DNA from: an uncultured Moraxellaceae bacterium
GTDB lineage: Bacteria; Pseudomonadota; Gammaproteobacteria; Pseudomonadales; Moraxellaceae
Direction of reading: 5' to 3'
Assembly: GCA_913057715.1 (NCBI GenBank)
Contig: CAJXOR010000011.1
Coordinates: forward strand, 1 to 40,976
Length of the DNA: 40,976 nucleotides
Position numbers and translations under genes: made by a program
Shown here: piece after piece, positions 18,910 to 26,830 of the stretch
How the letters are laid out: every line of letters begins with the position of its first letter
Position numbering within the stretch: the stretch's first letter is position 1
The notes under the pieces: model-generated
Seen by the model: only the letters and a program-made list of their open reading frames with translations
Told to the model about the DNA's origin: nothing
Databases searched by the model: none

Positions 18910-19380
18910 TCATACAGCCCCGCCAAACTGCTGCTGCCGCCAGGCTTCATAGACCCCCACTGAAACCGCGTTGGCCAAGTTCATGCTGCGTGAATCCGCC
19001 TGCATCGGCAGGCGCAAGCGAAAGCCTGTATCAAATAGTCCGCGCTCATCATCACTGAGTCCGCTCGTCTCCGAGCCAAACACCAGCGCCACATCTTTGC
19101 TTAGGTCTGCTTCAAAAAAACTCGATGAACCCTTGGTGGTCATGGCAAAACAGCTTACCTGTTTGCTGCCCAGATGCTCTAAAACCTCACCCAAATCCTC
19201 CCAGTGCGTGATCCGTGCCCACTCGTGATAATCAAGTCCCGCTCGTCTCAAGCGCTTATCATCGAGCTCAAATCCCAGCGGATGCACCAAGTGCAAGCTG
19301 GCGCCCGTGTTTGCACACAGCCGGATAATCGATCCGGTGTTGTTGGGGATCTCAGGACGATTTAACACGACATGTATCAA
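18910..19380 (-). CDS. trmL: tRNA (cytidine/uridine-34-2'-O)-methyltransferase TrmL
   Basis: SPOUT-class (trefoil knot) methyltransferase that 2'-O-methylates the wobble base of leucine tRNAs with S-adenosylmethionine. 156 residues, the normal length. Motifs are NRPEIPNNTGSIIRLCANTG at the N-terminus, LVFGSETSGL in the middle and the knot sequence ADSRSMNLANAVSVGVYEAW at the C-terminus. Start is TTG (19380), supported by AGGG eight bases upstream; no ATG in frame precedes the conserved N-terminus. Convergent with the tus operon. Confidence 0.95.
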   Translation of the reverse strand: MIHVVLNRPEIPNNTGSIIRLCANTGASLHLVHPLGFELDDKRLRRAGLDYHEWARITHWEDLGEVLEHLGSKQVSCFAMTTKGSSSFFEADLSKDVALVFGSETSGLSDDERGLFDTGFRLRLPMQADSRSMNLANAVSVGVYEAWRQQQFGGAV

Positions 19381-19433
19381 GATGTAACCCTATTGGCTAA
19401 AAAGCGCTAAAAACTGCAACAGCTTAACAAAAA

Positions 19434-19462
19434 TTGGCAATTCAACTTACAAAACATAGCAT
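19434..19462 (+). promoter_or_regulatory. Probable promoter of the first entericidin-like gene
   Basis: TTGGCA (19434-19439), a spacer of exactly 17 bases, then TAGCAT (19457-19462). The untranslated leader would be about 65 bases. The sequence between trmL and the lipoprotein gene holds no better candidate. Confidence 0.45.
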
Positions 19463-19534
19463 CAAAATCTGAGCGCTGGCTTAGCATAGGCAGGTACTTT
19501 ACGTGCAAATCTAAATTAATCAGGAGCTTTACCC

Positions 19535-19657
19535 ATGAAAAAATTAATCTCTGCTGTTGTATTTTCTGCTGTTGTTTTGACTGGCTGCAACACTTTGGGC
19601 GGTTTTGGTCAAGACGTTGAAAACACTGGCGAAGCAATCTCTAACACTGCTCGCTAA
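19535..19657 (+). CDS. Entericidin-like small lipoprotein, copy 1
   Basis: Encodes 40 residues. Signal peptide MKKLISAVVFSAVV ends in lipobox LTGC (Cys18), followed by NTLGGFGQDVENTGEAISN. This is the entericidin (EcnA/EcnB) pattern: a tiny lipoprotein with a short amphipathic mature part containing G-x-D-x-x-x-x-G-E-A-I. In E. coli EcnB is a stationary-phase membrane-active toxin-like lipoprotein and EcnA its proposed antidote; whether that pairing holds here is open. A strong ribosome site (AGGAG) precedes the ATG, and an intrinsic terminator follows directly. Confidence 0.88.
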   Translation: MKKLISAVVFSAVVLTGCNTLGGFGQDVENTGEAISNTAR

Positions 19658-19688
19658 GTTTTGACGGATCAATTTATTGATCTACTTA

Positions 19689-19714
19689 ACTCTGCCCATG
19701 GGCAGAGTTTTTTT
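19689..19714 (+). terminator. Terminator after entericidin-like copy 1
   Basis: ACTCTGCC pairs with GGCAGAGT around CATG, followed by seven T. It separates the two small lipoprotein genes. Confidence 0.85.
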
Positions 19715-19735
19715 AACTCTACGGGAAACTGACTC

Positions 19736-19861
19736 ATGAAAAAACTGATCGCACTCACCTTGATCTCCACGGCGCTCTTAAGTGGTTGCAACACGTGGAT
19801 GGGCTTTGGACAAGACATGGAAGAAACTGGCGAAGCCATCCAAAATTCAGCTCAGCGCTAA
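19736..19861 (+). CDS. Entericidin-like small lipoprotein, copy 2
   Basis: Encodes 41 residues. Signal MKKLIALTLISTALL, lipobox LSGC (Cys18), then NTWMGFGQDMEETGEAIQN. It is clearly homologous to copy 1 over the whole length (MKKLI, SGC/TGC-NT, GFGQDxExTGEAI), so the pair arose by tandem duplication. The ribosome site is weak (GGGA about 11 bases upstream) compared with copy 1, suggesting lower translation. It is followed by its own terminator. No dedicated promoter is obvious; TTGACG at 19661 with a poor -10 lies before the first terminator. Confidence 0.85.
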   Translation: MKKLIALTLISTALLSGCNTWMGFGQDMEETGEAIQNSAQR

Positions 19862-19867
19862 TTCCTA

Positions 19868-19891
19868 AACCCTGCCATTTGCAGGGTTTTT
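19868..19891 (+). terminator. Terminator after entericidin-like copy 2
   Basis: AACCCTGC pairs with GCAGGGTT around CATTT, running into a T-tract. Confidence 0.85.
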
Positions 19892-20101
19892 AACAAATGT
19901 CTATGCTGGCTAACCCTTAGCCGGATTTTGTTTTTACCCATAATCGAAGATGCACATGGGCATCAGATACCGAACCCACTTCTATAAAGCTCTTCAATCA
20001 AAGCGCCTCAGTCGATGCCCCTCGATCAATGCCCTTCATCTAAAGCAACTGATTCAGAGACCTCCAATTGCGGAGCGACCAGTAAGACCCCTACACACGC
20101 T

Positions 20102-21376
20102 CTAATCCAAAAACTCAGCCAACACCTGATTTAAAAACTGCAAACCGAGCTCAGTGCAGACAATTTGCTGATCCAGCGGCTTAACCAAACCTCGACTCGC
20201 CAGTCGATCAAAGACCGGCTCAAGCACACTAATTGGCAGTCCCGTGGTCGCCTCAAAGTTCTGAGTCGTGCTGCCATCTCGCAGCCTTAAAGCATTTAGC
20301 ATGAACTCAAACACCAGCTCATCATCAGAGATTGGACTTAACCAATCAGGTAGCTTCATCTTTTCTTGATTAACCGCGCACGCTGAATTAGTACTCAAAC
20401 TCACGCTTTGATCGAAACCCGTAAAGTCCACCGCCAGATAATCTTTAGGCAAACGTGTCCGACTAAAGCGGCAAACTGCTGCTCCCTTATCATTAGCCTG
20501 CGAATCTACAGAGTTAAAGCCCGCCAACTGAGGCTCGCCAAGTGTGACTTTACCGTGCGCGCCCGCGCCGATCGCCGCATAGTCACCAAATCGCCAGTAG
20601 TTGAGGTTGTGACGGCACGGATCGGGTCGATCTTGCCGGGTCCAGGCTGACACCTCATAGTTATCAAAACCATGCGCGCGAAGTAGCTCCTCCCCTGCTA
20701 GCTGAATCTGGTGCAGCTCATCCACCACCGGCAGTGTTGGCGGCCGCTTGGCAAACACCGTGTTTGGCTCCAAGGTCAGCTGATACCAGCTGATGTGGCT
20801 GACCTCAAGATCCAGCGCGCTTTGCAAATCACTCAAAGCTTGATCCAAGGTTTGATCCGGCAAGCCGTGCATCAAATCGATATTGATGCGCGTAAAACCA
20901 GCGGCTTTGGCCGCGCGCACGGCGAGGAGCGCCTCATCAGCTCCGTGGATGCGGCCTAGTTTTTTTAGTTTGTCATCATCAAAGCTCTGTACACCGATCG
21001 AGAGCCGGTTGATCCCCCCTGCCAGGTAATCTTCAAAAGGGTCGTGCTCAAGGGTGCCAGGGTTCGCCTCAAGCGTAACTTCAGCGTGATCGTCGATAGC
21101 GAAGACATTTTTCAGCTCGCTTAAAAGCTTGCCGTATAGCGCCGCCGGCATGAGCGATGGCGTACCCCCGCCGATAAAGATGGAACTGACCGTGCGACCC
21201 AAAAAAAGCGGCGCTTGAGCGCGCGCATCGCCGATCAGCTGATCGACGTAAGCAGCAAAATCCGGCGATGCGGCAGGTTCATGCGAGTTAAAGTCACAGT
21301 AAGGACACTTTTTGACACACCAGGGCACGTGCACGTATAGCCCAAGCGGGATAAGCTCGGGATTAATTGATGACAT
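20102..21376 (-). CDS. hemW: Heme chaperone HemW (radical SAM, HemN-like)
   Basis: Radical SAM protein of the oxygen-independent coproporphyrinogen oxidase family, HemW branch. These proteins bind heme and insert it into respiratory enzymes and do not act as the oxidase. 424 residues, slightly longer than usual (about 380). The 4Fe-4S cysteines are C20, C24 and C27 in VPWCVKKCPYCDF. GGGTPS follows near residue 73, and HNLNYWRFGDYAAIGAGAHG carries the HNxxYW heme-binding motif that marks HemW. An extra segment of about 25 residues around 325-350 has no counterpart that I recall. The start ATG lies only 12 bases from the divergent EVE gene, and no ribosome site is evident. Confidence 0.93.
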   Translation of the reverse strand: MSSINPELIPLGLYVHVPWCVKKCPYCDFNSHEPAASPDFAAYVDQLIGDARAQAPLFLGRTVSSIFIGGGTPSLMPAALYGKLLSELKNVFAIDDHAEVTLEANPGTLEHDPFEDYLAGGINRLSIGVQSFDDDKLKKLGRIHGADEALLAVRAAKAAGFTRINIDLMHGLPDQTLDQALSDLQSALDLEVSHISWYQLTLEPNTVFAKRPPTLPVVDELHQIQLAGEELLRAHGFDNYEVSAWTRQDRPDPCRHNLNYWRFGDYAAIGAGAHGKVTLGEPQLAGFNSVDSQANDKGAAVCRFSRTRLPKDYLAVDFTGFDQSVSLSTNSACAVNQEKMKLPDWLSPISDDELVFEFMLNALRLRDGSTTQNFEATTGLPISVLEPVFDRLASRGLVKPLDQQIVCTELGLQFLNQVLAEFLD

Positions 21377-21388
21377 AGGTGGAGTTCC

Positions 21389-21859
21389 GTGGCGAACTGG
21401 CTACTAAAATCGAGCCCTAAAGGCTTCAGTATAGATGATCTCAAGGCAGCAGGCACCGAGCCTTGGGACGGCGTGCGAAACTATGAAGCGCGCAACAACA
21501 TCCAGAGCATGAAAAAAGGCGACACCGGTTTTTTTTATCACTCAAGCGCAAACCCAAGCGGGATCATCGGCACCCTAACGATCGCCTCCGACCCCAAACC
21601 TGATCCAACCCAGTTTGACCCCGATGCGCGCCACTACGATCCAGATAGTGACGCTGACGATCCGACTTGGTTTTTGGTGGATGTGAGCTTTGATGACAAA
21701 TGGCAACAAGTCCTACCCCTTTCAAGGCTAAAGGAGCTGGAAACTTTAGAGAACTCACCTCTGATCAATCATGGGCGCTTGACCATCATGCCGATTGAGG
21801 AGGATGAGGTTGAGGCGATACTGCACACGGCGCGTCAGGAGGGTTGTCTGCCGGATTGA
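21389..21859 (+). CDS. EVE-domain protein
   Basis: 156 residues forming a single EVE domain, the fold related to PUA and YTH domains that reads modified bases in RNA or DNA. Marks are NWLLKSSPKGFSIDDL at the start, WDGVRNYEARNNIQSMKKGD and GFFYHSS near 25-52, then GIIGTLTI. The function of stand-alone bacterial EVE proteins is not settled. GTG start after AGGTGGAG. Divergent from hemW with 12 bases between start codons, so the two genes must share or overlap control signals. Its last codons are part of a 24-bp tandem repeat. Confidence 0.9.
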   Translation: MANWLLKSSPKGFSIDDLKAAGTEPWDGVRNYEARNNIQSMKKGDTGFFYHSSANPSGIIGTLTIASDPKPDPTQFDPDARHYDPDSDADDPTWFLVDVSFDDKWQQVLPLSRLKELETLENSPLINHGRLTIMPIEEDEVEAILHTARQEGCLPD

Positions 21860-21966
21860 TCCTTGAGTGGTCTGCCAGGATTATCCTTTGTGGATCTGCC
21901 GAATTGATCGCGGGATAACCTTCCAGATCAACCTCTAAGCCCTCTGCCGGATTAACTTTTTTGCCC
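21847..21966 (+). repeat. Degenerate tandem repeat, 24-bp period, about five copies
   Basis: Copies begin at 21847, 21871, 21895, 21919 and 21943. Four of them open with TCTGCC followed by a variant of GGATTGATCC; the one at 21919 is worn but in register. The first copy encodes the C-terminus of the EVE protein and its stop, and the others are in the gap before the MATE gene. Spacing is exactly 24 bases, a multiple of three. Confidence 0.7.
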
Positions 21967-22027
21967 TCACCGATCCTTAAGCTTTATGCGTAAAATGCAC
22001 CCCTAAATCCAGTCCACTGAGCAACCT

Positions 22028-23383
22028 GTGATCAACCGTTTTATGCGCCTACTGCGCCGTAACCGTGAGCTGTGGGTGCTGATGCTACCCATATTGATTA
22101 CCCAGTTCGCCCAAGCGGGCTACGGGTTGGTCGATACCTTCATGGCCTCTCGCTACTCAGCTTTTGATCTGGCGGCCGTGGCACTGGGCGCGGGGATCTG
22201 GTTGCCGCTGTTTATGTTCATGCTTGGGGTGATCGTCGCCACCGCGCCGATCCTTGGCAAACTGATCGGAGAGCTTAGGCACAGCGAAGTGGCACTGGGC
22301 GCGCAGCAGTCACTGTGGTTATCGCTCGCTTTGGGTATAGGCTTTGCCGTTGTCTTAAGCTTAAGCCCGCTGGCATTTGAGGTTATGCGTGTTCCCGATA
22401 ACTTGAGGGGCGAAACCGCCCAGTACCTAAGGTTTGTTGCAATCGGTTTTCCAGCGATCGCGCTCTACACTTCCCTTCGCTCCTATAGTGAAAGCCTGTC
22501 GCTAGCCCTGCCGGTAACGGTGATCTCGGTGATCGGTGTGCTACTTAACATCCCGCTAAACGCGCTGTTTATCTATGGCTGGTTAGGTGCGCCTGAACTT
22601 GGCGGTGCTGGCGCCGGGGTCGCAAGCGCGATCGTGATGTGGTCGACCCTACTTATGCTGGCGATCTACCTTGCAACCTCGCACCGTTATGAAAAGGTGC
22701 GCTTTTATCGCTCCTTTGCCCGCCCAAGTCGCCTGCTGATTGGTCAGATCTTAAGCTTGGGACTGCCGATTGGGGTGGCGATCTTTTTTGAGGCCAGTTT
22801 GTTTTCCCTGGCCGCGGTGTTTCTCGCCAAGTTTGGTGAGGTGACGCTGGCGGCGCACCAGATTGCGCTCTCAATCACCGCGCAGCTGTTTATGATCCCG
22901 CTCTCCATGGCGCTGGCGCTCACGATCTTGGTGTCGCGCTGCTATGGCGCTCGCGACTGGAAAAAGTACCGCCAGCTTCGCAGTGACGCGCTTACCATCT
23001 CTACCTTGCTGGCACTTGCCACCATGGCGGTGCTGATCATCTGGCGGGCACCGCTCACCGCACTGTACACCGATAACCCTGCGGTGGCGCTGCTTGCCAG
23101 TCAGCTGCTGCTCTTTGCTTTTGCCTATCAGTTAGTCGATGCCTGGCAAGTGGTGTTTGCCGGAATCTTACGAGGACTGCACGACACCAAAACCGCGATG
23201 TGGATGACCCTGATCAGCTACTACGCGATTGGTCTGACCATGGGGGTGTGGCTCGCCCATGTCGCCGGTTTTGAGGCCAGGGGTTTTTGGTTTGGGATCG
23301 TGGTGGCGCTGAGCGTAGCCGCGGTGCTGCTCGGTGTGCGGGTGCGGATCATGGAGAAGCGCTTGATGTCGCCTGAGGGCTGA
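22028..23383 (+). CDS. MATE-family multidrug/sodium efflux pump
   Basis: 451 residues, twelve membrane helices, NorM-like branch of the MATE family. These inner-membrane antiporters expel cationic drugs and dyes in exchange for Na+ or H+. The opening WVLMLPILITQFAQAGYGLVDTFMAS carries the helix-1 QxxQ-like stretch and the D of the VDT motif. The two-fold repeat is seen in helix 7 (GLPIGVAIFFEASLFS) with its conserved glutamate. GTG start; a candidate -10 TAAAAT lies at 21991-21996 with no good -35. Substrate unknown. The last residues are charged (RIMEKRLMSPEG). Confidence 0.9.
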   Translation: MINRFMRLLRRNRELWVLMLPILITQFAQAGYGLVDTFMASRYSAFDLAAVALGAGIWLPLFMFMLGVIVATAPILGKLIGELRHSEVALGAQQSLWLSLALGIGFAVVLSLSPLAFEVMRVPDNLRGETAQYLRFVAIGFPAIALYTSLRSYSESLSLALPVTVISVIGVLLNIPLNALFIYGWLGAPELGGAGAGVASAIVMWSTLLMLAIYLATSHRYEKVRFYRSFARPSRLLIGQILSLGLPIGVAIFFEASLFSLAAVFLAKFGEVTLAAHQIALSITAQLFMIPLSMALALTILVSRCYGARDWKKYRQLRSDALTISTLLALATMAVLIIWRAPLTALYTDNPAVALLASQLLLFAFAYQLVDAWQVVFAGILRGLHDTKTAMWMTLISYYAIGLTMGVWLAHVAGFEARGFWFGIVVALSVAAVLLGVRVRIMEKRLMSPEG

Positions 23384-23478
23384 CTGATAGCGCTGATTAA
23401 AAGACTTAAACCAAATGCCGCCGCTGGCCGAACCCACCCATAAAATCAGCACTGAGATTCACTAATACAAGTCAGTTT

Positions 23479-23832
23479 TTATAGTGCTAAAGCGCGGGCG
23501 CCGGAAATTAGCTTCGCATTGTCTGGTCTGGTTTCAAGGTGATTGTTCAAATCAACCACGGGAAGCAGGTAGCGCCGCGTGTCGATCCCGCTGCTGTCCA
23601 TGCGCGCGTGCAATTGGTCGGCTACTTGCTGATCGTCGACGCTTTGGAACTCAAAGCTGACACCGGCGGCTTCTAGTTCGCGCATCGTTTGTTGAGTGAA
23701 CCCGCAACTGTCTCGGCCATAGACCACGAGGTATGGCGAGCGATACAGCGGATCGATCTGCGAGTCTTGGTAGTGCTGGTAGCCAAAAAACAAGCCGATC
23801 GAAACCAATACAACCAAAAACCACTGACTCAT
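23479..23832 (-). CDS. Membrane-anchored glutaredoxin-like protein
   Basis: 117 residues. An N-terminal hydrophobic stretch (residues 3-18, FLVVLVSIGLFFGY) predicts a membrane anchor or uncleaved signal, so the rest may lie in the periplasm. The thioredoxin-fold part begins LVVYGRDSCGFT; the active site is one cysteine (C43) in SCGFT, as in monothiol glutaredoxins. LLPVVDLNN supplies the cis-proline loop. The C-terminal helix is short. A redox or Fe-S related role is possible, but no partner is shown. A purine-rich site (AGAGAAAA) precedes the ATG. Same strand as ybaK, 81 bases downstream. Confidence 0.75.
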   Translation of the reverse strand: MSQWFLVVLVSIGLFFGYQHYQDSQIDPLYRSPYLVVYGRDSCGFTQQTMRELEAAGVSFEFQSVDDQQVADQLHARMDSSGIDTRRYLLPVVDLNNHLETRPDNAKLISGARALAL

Positions 23833-23913
23833 AAAATTTTCTCTTTGTTCTTAAAAACACATGGCAGCCACATAGCCAACCTAAACGGATATCTAAAATA
23901 CGAAGTTGAGTAT

Positions 23914-24384
23914 TTACCTATGGATGATCGAGGCAAACTGAGCATCGAGCAGTTTAGCCAGATCCATCGGTGCAATCTCAATCTCAAGCCCCCGGCGTCC
24001 GCCGCTGACAAAAACCGTGCTGTGCAGCTGAGCGGAATCAGCAATATAGGTTTTTAGACTGAGCTTTTGACCCAAAGGACTGACGCCGCCGAGCACATAG
24101 CCGGTGGCGCGCTCCACCTCGCTTGGGCTTGCCATGACGCACTTTTTGGCTCCGGCAGCCTTTGCCATCGCTTTAAGGCCGAGCATATATCGCACCGGCA
24201 CTAAACCTACCGCCAGCGCCCCGCTATCTAGCTTAACCACCAGCGTTTTAAGCACGCGCTCAGCCTCTATGCCGAGTTTTTGAGCTGCCTCAAGTCCGTA
24301 TGAAGTCTTTGCTGAGTCATGAGTGTATTGATGCACGCGGTATGAAATGTCCGCCTGCTTGAGCAAGCGAATCGCGGGGGTCAA
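23914..24384 (-). CDS. ybaK: Cys-tRNA(Pro)/Cys-tRNA(Cys) deacylase YbaK
   Basis: Small trans-editing enzyme that removes Cys from mischarged prolyl tRNA. 156 residues, full length. Marks are TPAIRLLKQADISYRVHQY at the start, LKTLVVKLD with the catalytic-region lysine near residue 46, GYVLGGVSPLGQK near 95-107, and the closing FVSGGRRGLEIEIAP. Start is TTG with AGGGG seven bases upstream. It follows trpS on the same strand by 73 bases and precedes the glutaredoxin-like gene; a common transcript is likely. Confidence 0.93.
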   Translation of the reverse strand: MTPAIRLLKQADISYRVHQYTHDSAKTSYGLEAAQKLGIEAERVLKTLVVKLDSGALAVGLVPVRYMLGLKAMAKAAGAKKCVMASPSEVERATGYVLGGVSPLGQKLSLKTYIADSAQLHSTVFVSGGRRGLEIEIAPMDLAKLLDAQFASIIHR

Positions 24385-24457
24385 CGCAGGCCCCTTAACT
24401 TTAAGGTTACAACTGTCCAGCTCAAGGCGTCATCCGAGGTGCCATCTAGCGTGCTGT

Positions 24458-25522
24458 CTAGGGCGCCAACTGCTTAGCCAAATGCTCAAACTTCATGTCT
24501 TTGAGCATACCCGCCAAGTTCTTCTGTGCGATCTTGCGCACCTTGGCTGAGCTGGCATCGAGGATCTCTTGCACCCGCTCAGCTGAGCACTCAGCTGAGT
24601 GATAGCGCGCCTGGATCGGCTCGATCAAAGCCGTCATGTGCTCTGCTATCGCCTGCTTTAAGTAGCCGTAAAACTTCTGTTCACCCGTAGCGTGACGCGC
24701 CAAGTACTCTTCATAAACCTCGCTTGGCGCCACTAGCTTGAGTAGCTCATACAAATTAACCATCGGCTGGCTCATGGGCTCTCCCACCACCGGGCCGGTA
24801 TCGGTGACCGCCGCCATGACCTTTTTACGGATCTGCTTAGGGGTGTCTGAGAGGTAAATCACGTTGCCTGGACCACCCGTCGACTTGGACATTTTGCCCT
24901 CACCGACCAAACCCGGCACCCGGATCGCGGCGGTTTTGAGCGGTTGCGGCTCCACGATCAGGTGGTTGTCGCCAAAGTAGTGGTTATAACGGCGCGCGAT
25001 CTCACGAGCGATCTCGAGGTGCTGCAACTGATCCTCGCCGACGGGGACGATATCGGCGTTACAGAACAGGATATCGGCGGCCATGAGCACCGGATAGGCG
25101 AAGAGCCCCACGGTCACCATCTTGTTTTTGGTTTCCATGTCGGCCGATTTTTCTTTAAATGTCGTGCAGCGGCGCACCTCACCCTCGGGCGCGATCATCG
25201 AGAGCAGCAAGTTAAAAAACGGAATCTCAAGGATATCGCTCTGGCGATAAATCAGCGCCTTGCTCGGATCAACGCCGCAAGCCAAGTACCAACGCAGCAC
25301 GTCGATACTCGCGGCATCCAGATCGATCTTGTCTTCCATCGCGGTGGTCAGCGCATGCAGATCGGCGACAAAAAACAAGCAATCGTTGTCAGTTTCTTGC
25401 AGATCGATAAAGTGACGGATCGCCCCAAAGTAGTTACCGAGGTGGATCTCGCCGGTCGGCCGGATACCGGACAAGACAATCGGCGTGGGATTGGGCGGGG
25501 CAACTTTAGCTTCTGTGGTCAC
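24458..25522 (-). CDS. trpS: Tryptophanyl-tRNA synthetase
   Basis: Class I synthetase that charges tRNA(Trp). With GTG at 25522 (AGGA upstream) it has 354 residues; an ATG at 25570 would add 16 residues that lack family similarity. GEIHLGNYFGA carries the HIGH-like HLGN motif and GKMSKSTGG the KMSKS loop. The middle has LMAADILFCNADIVPVGEDQ, the tryptophan pocket. It is followed by ybaK. A possible -10 TAAAAT lies 85 bases upstream of the start. Confidence 0.96.
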   Translation of the reverse strand: MTTEAKVAPPNPTPIVLSGIRPTGEIHLGNYFGAIRHFIDLQETDNDCLFFVADLHALTTAMEDKIDLDAASIDVLRWYLACGVDPSKALIYRQSDILEIPFFNLLLSMIAPEGEVRRCTTFKEKSADMETKNKMVTVGLFAYPVLMAADILFCNADIVPVGEDQLQHLEIAREIARRYNHYFGDNHLIVEPQPLKTAAIRVPGLVGEGKMSKSTGGPGNVIYLSDTPKQIRKKVMAAVTDTGPVVGEPMSQPMVNLYELLKLVAPSEVYEEYLARHATGEQKFYGYLKQAIAEHMTALIEPIQARYHSAECSAERVQEILDASSAKVRKIAQKNLAGMLKDMKFEHLAKQLAP

Positions 25523-25927
25523 GGTGAGTTCCTGATAAGCAACCGATTCAACACTCAGGCAAATGCCCACTCTGGTTGAATCATGCTGGGTCGATGATTG
25601 GGCTCAATTTTACACGCTCAAGAGCAGAATCAAAGCCGCATTCCAGACGCTGTAATTAATCAATTTAGAACAGCGTTAAAAAGATCGGTTAGATATCAAT
25701 CGAGTTCACGACTCGCAGACAAACACGAATTGAATTCAATCAATTAATCAGCTGTGCAAGCTTGCAAACCTAAGCTGATCAAGTTCTTGCCTGAATCGGC
25801 TAGAAGTAGTCTGATCAAGGTTAAAACTATAGTCTGATTTAATTTCGACCTAGCCAAGCCGCTAATTCTGGCTTAGCTGTCCTAAATCACGGCCTAACTC
25901 ATGTAGTGCATTTATCGATTCAAAAGC
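25523..25927. other. Non-coding interval upstream of trpS
   Basis: 405 bases between trpS and the end of the SafE-like gene, both on the minus strand. It holds the trpS leader. No open frame, RNA gene or strong terminator is visible. Confidence 0.5.
25607..25612 (-). promoter_or_regulatory. Possible trpS -10 box
   Basis: Minus-strand TAAAAT, 85 bases before the trpS GTG, with TTTGAT-like sequence 16 bases further upstream. The same GTAAAAT core occurs before ccoS and the MATE gene. Confidence 0.35.
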
Positions 25928-26830
25928 TTATTCAGCCTGCTTCATTGGCATGTCAGCCGCTGATTCAGCGTGCATCGGCATGTTCGCATGAGCACCCTCG
26001 GGATTCATGTAATCACCCGATCCATGCGACTTCATGCTGTGATCTTCAACTTGATCATGACCCGTCACCATGCCGGCATGATCATTCTGCATATTTTGAC
26101 TACTGTGATTGCTGTGCTCGCCGTGCATACCATGATCGCCGTGCATACGCTGCATCACCATCGGCGCCGCCAAAGTCACCGCCCCACTGAGGATTAATAC
26201 CAGCGCGGTGAGCTCACGACCGTAGGTTTTTTTAAGTCGGTTTTTGAGTCCTGCTGCCGCGGCAGCGGAGAGCACCAGCATCGGCACCATGCCGAGCCCA
26301 AAAGCCGCCATGGTAACTGCGGCATGAGCCGCCGAGCTTGCAGCTAAGCTCAGCGTGACCGCCGCATACACCAAGCCGCAGGGAAGCAAGCCCCAAACTA
26401 GTCCCAGCCCCAGCGCCTTTGGGAAACTATCGACCGGGAGCATTTTGGTTCGGATGGGCGCAAGCTTTAACCAGAACTTGCCGCCAGCGCGCTCAAGCCA
26501 CAGCGGGCTCAGCTTTCCCCAAACCACGAGTCCAGCGATGATCAGGGCGACTCCAGCGAGCACTCTGATCCAGCTTAAACCTGCCATGCTGGCTGAACCG
26601 CTAGGCAGCAGCGCGCGCCCCATAGTGAACACCAGCACACCCAAGATCACATAGGTCAGTATCCGCCCAGCGTGAAAACCCGCGACATAAAGGCCGCGCC
26701 GCGCAGGGTTTTTAATCCCCTGCTCAAAAGCAAACACCAGACCGCCGCACATACCCAGACAGTGCGGCGATCCCATCACCCCCATGACCAGCGCCGCGAT
26801 GATCAAACCAAAAAAGGAGAACTCACTCAT
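25928..26830 (-). CDS. TauE/SafE-like membrane protein with a Met/His-rich tail
   Basis: 300 residues, about six to seven membrane helices in the first 225, of the sulfite exporter TauE/SafE-like family with a DsbD-like core. MGSPHCLGMCGG near residue 20 contains a CxxxC pair, and LLPCGLVYAAV near 150 contains another family-conserved Cys. Such genes lie beside ccoS/ccoI in many proteobacteria and are linked to copper supply for cbb3 oxidase. Residues about 229-300 are a hydrophilic tail with many Met and His (RMHGDHGMHGEHSNH, NMPMHAESAADMPMK), a composition expected to bind Cu(I) or Cu(II). It overlaps ccoS by eight bases, so translation is coupled. The transported species is inferred. Confidence 0.85.
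   Translation of the reverse strand: MSEFSFFGLIIAALVMGVMGSPHCLGMCGGLVFAFEQGIKNPARRGLYVAGFHAGRILTYVILGVLVFTMGRALLPSGSASMAGLSWIRVLAGVALIIAGLVVWGKLSPLWLERAGGKFWLKLAPIRTKMLPVDSFPKALGLGLVWGLLPCGLVYAAVTLSLAASSAAHAAVTMAAFGLGMVPMLVLSAAAAAGLKNRLKKTYGRELTALVLILSGAVTLAAPMVMQRMHGDHGMHGEHSNHSSQNMQNDHAGMVTGHDQVEDHSMKSHGSGDYMNPEGAHANMPMHAESAADMPMKQAE

Noticed and set aside
24944-25579. Long plus-strand frame opposite trpS (211 codons)
   Set aside because: Antisense shadow of a conserved synthetase gene; His- and Arg-rich composition with no family resemblance. The same applies to frames opposite the GGDEF-EAL gene at 2018-2485 and 2579-3190.
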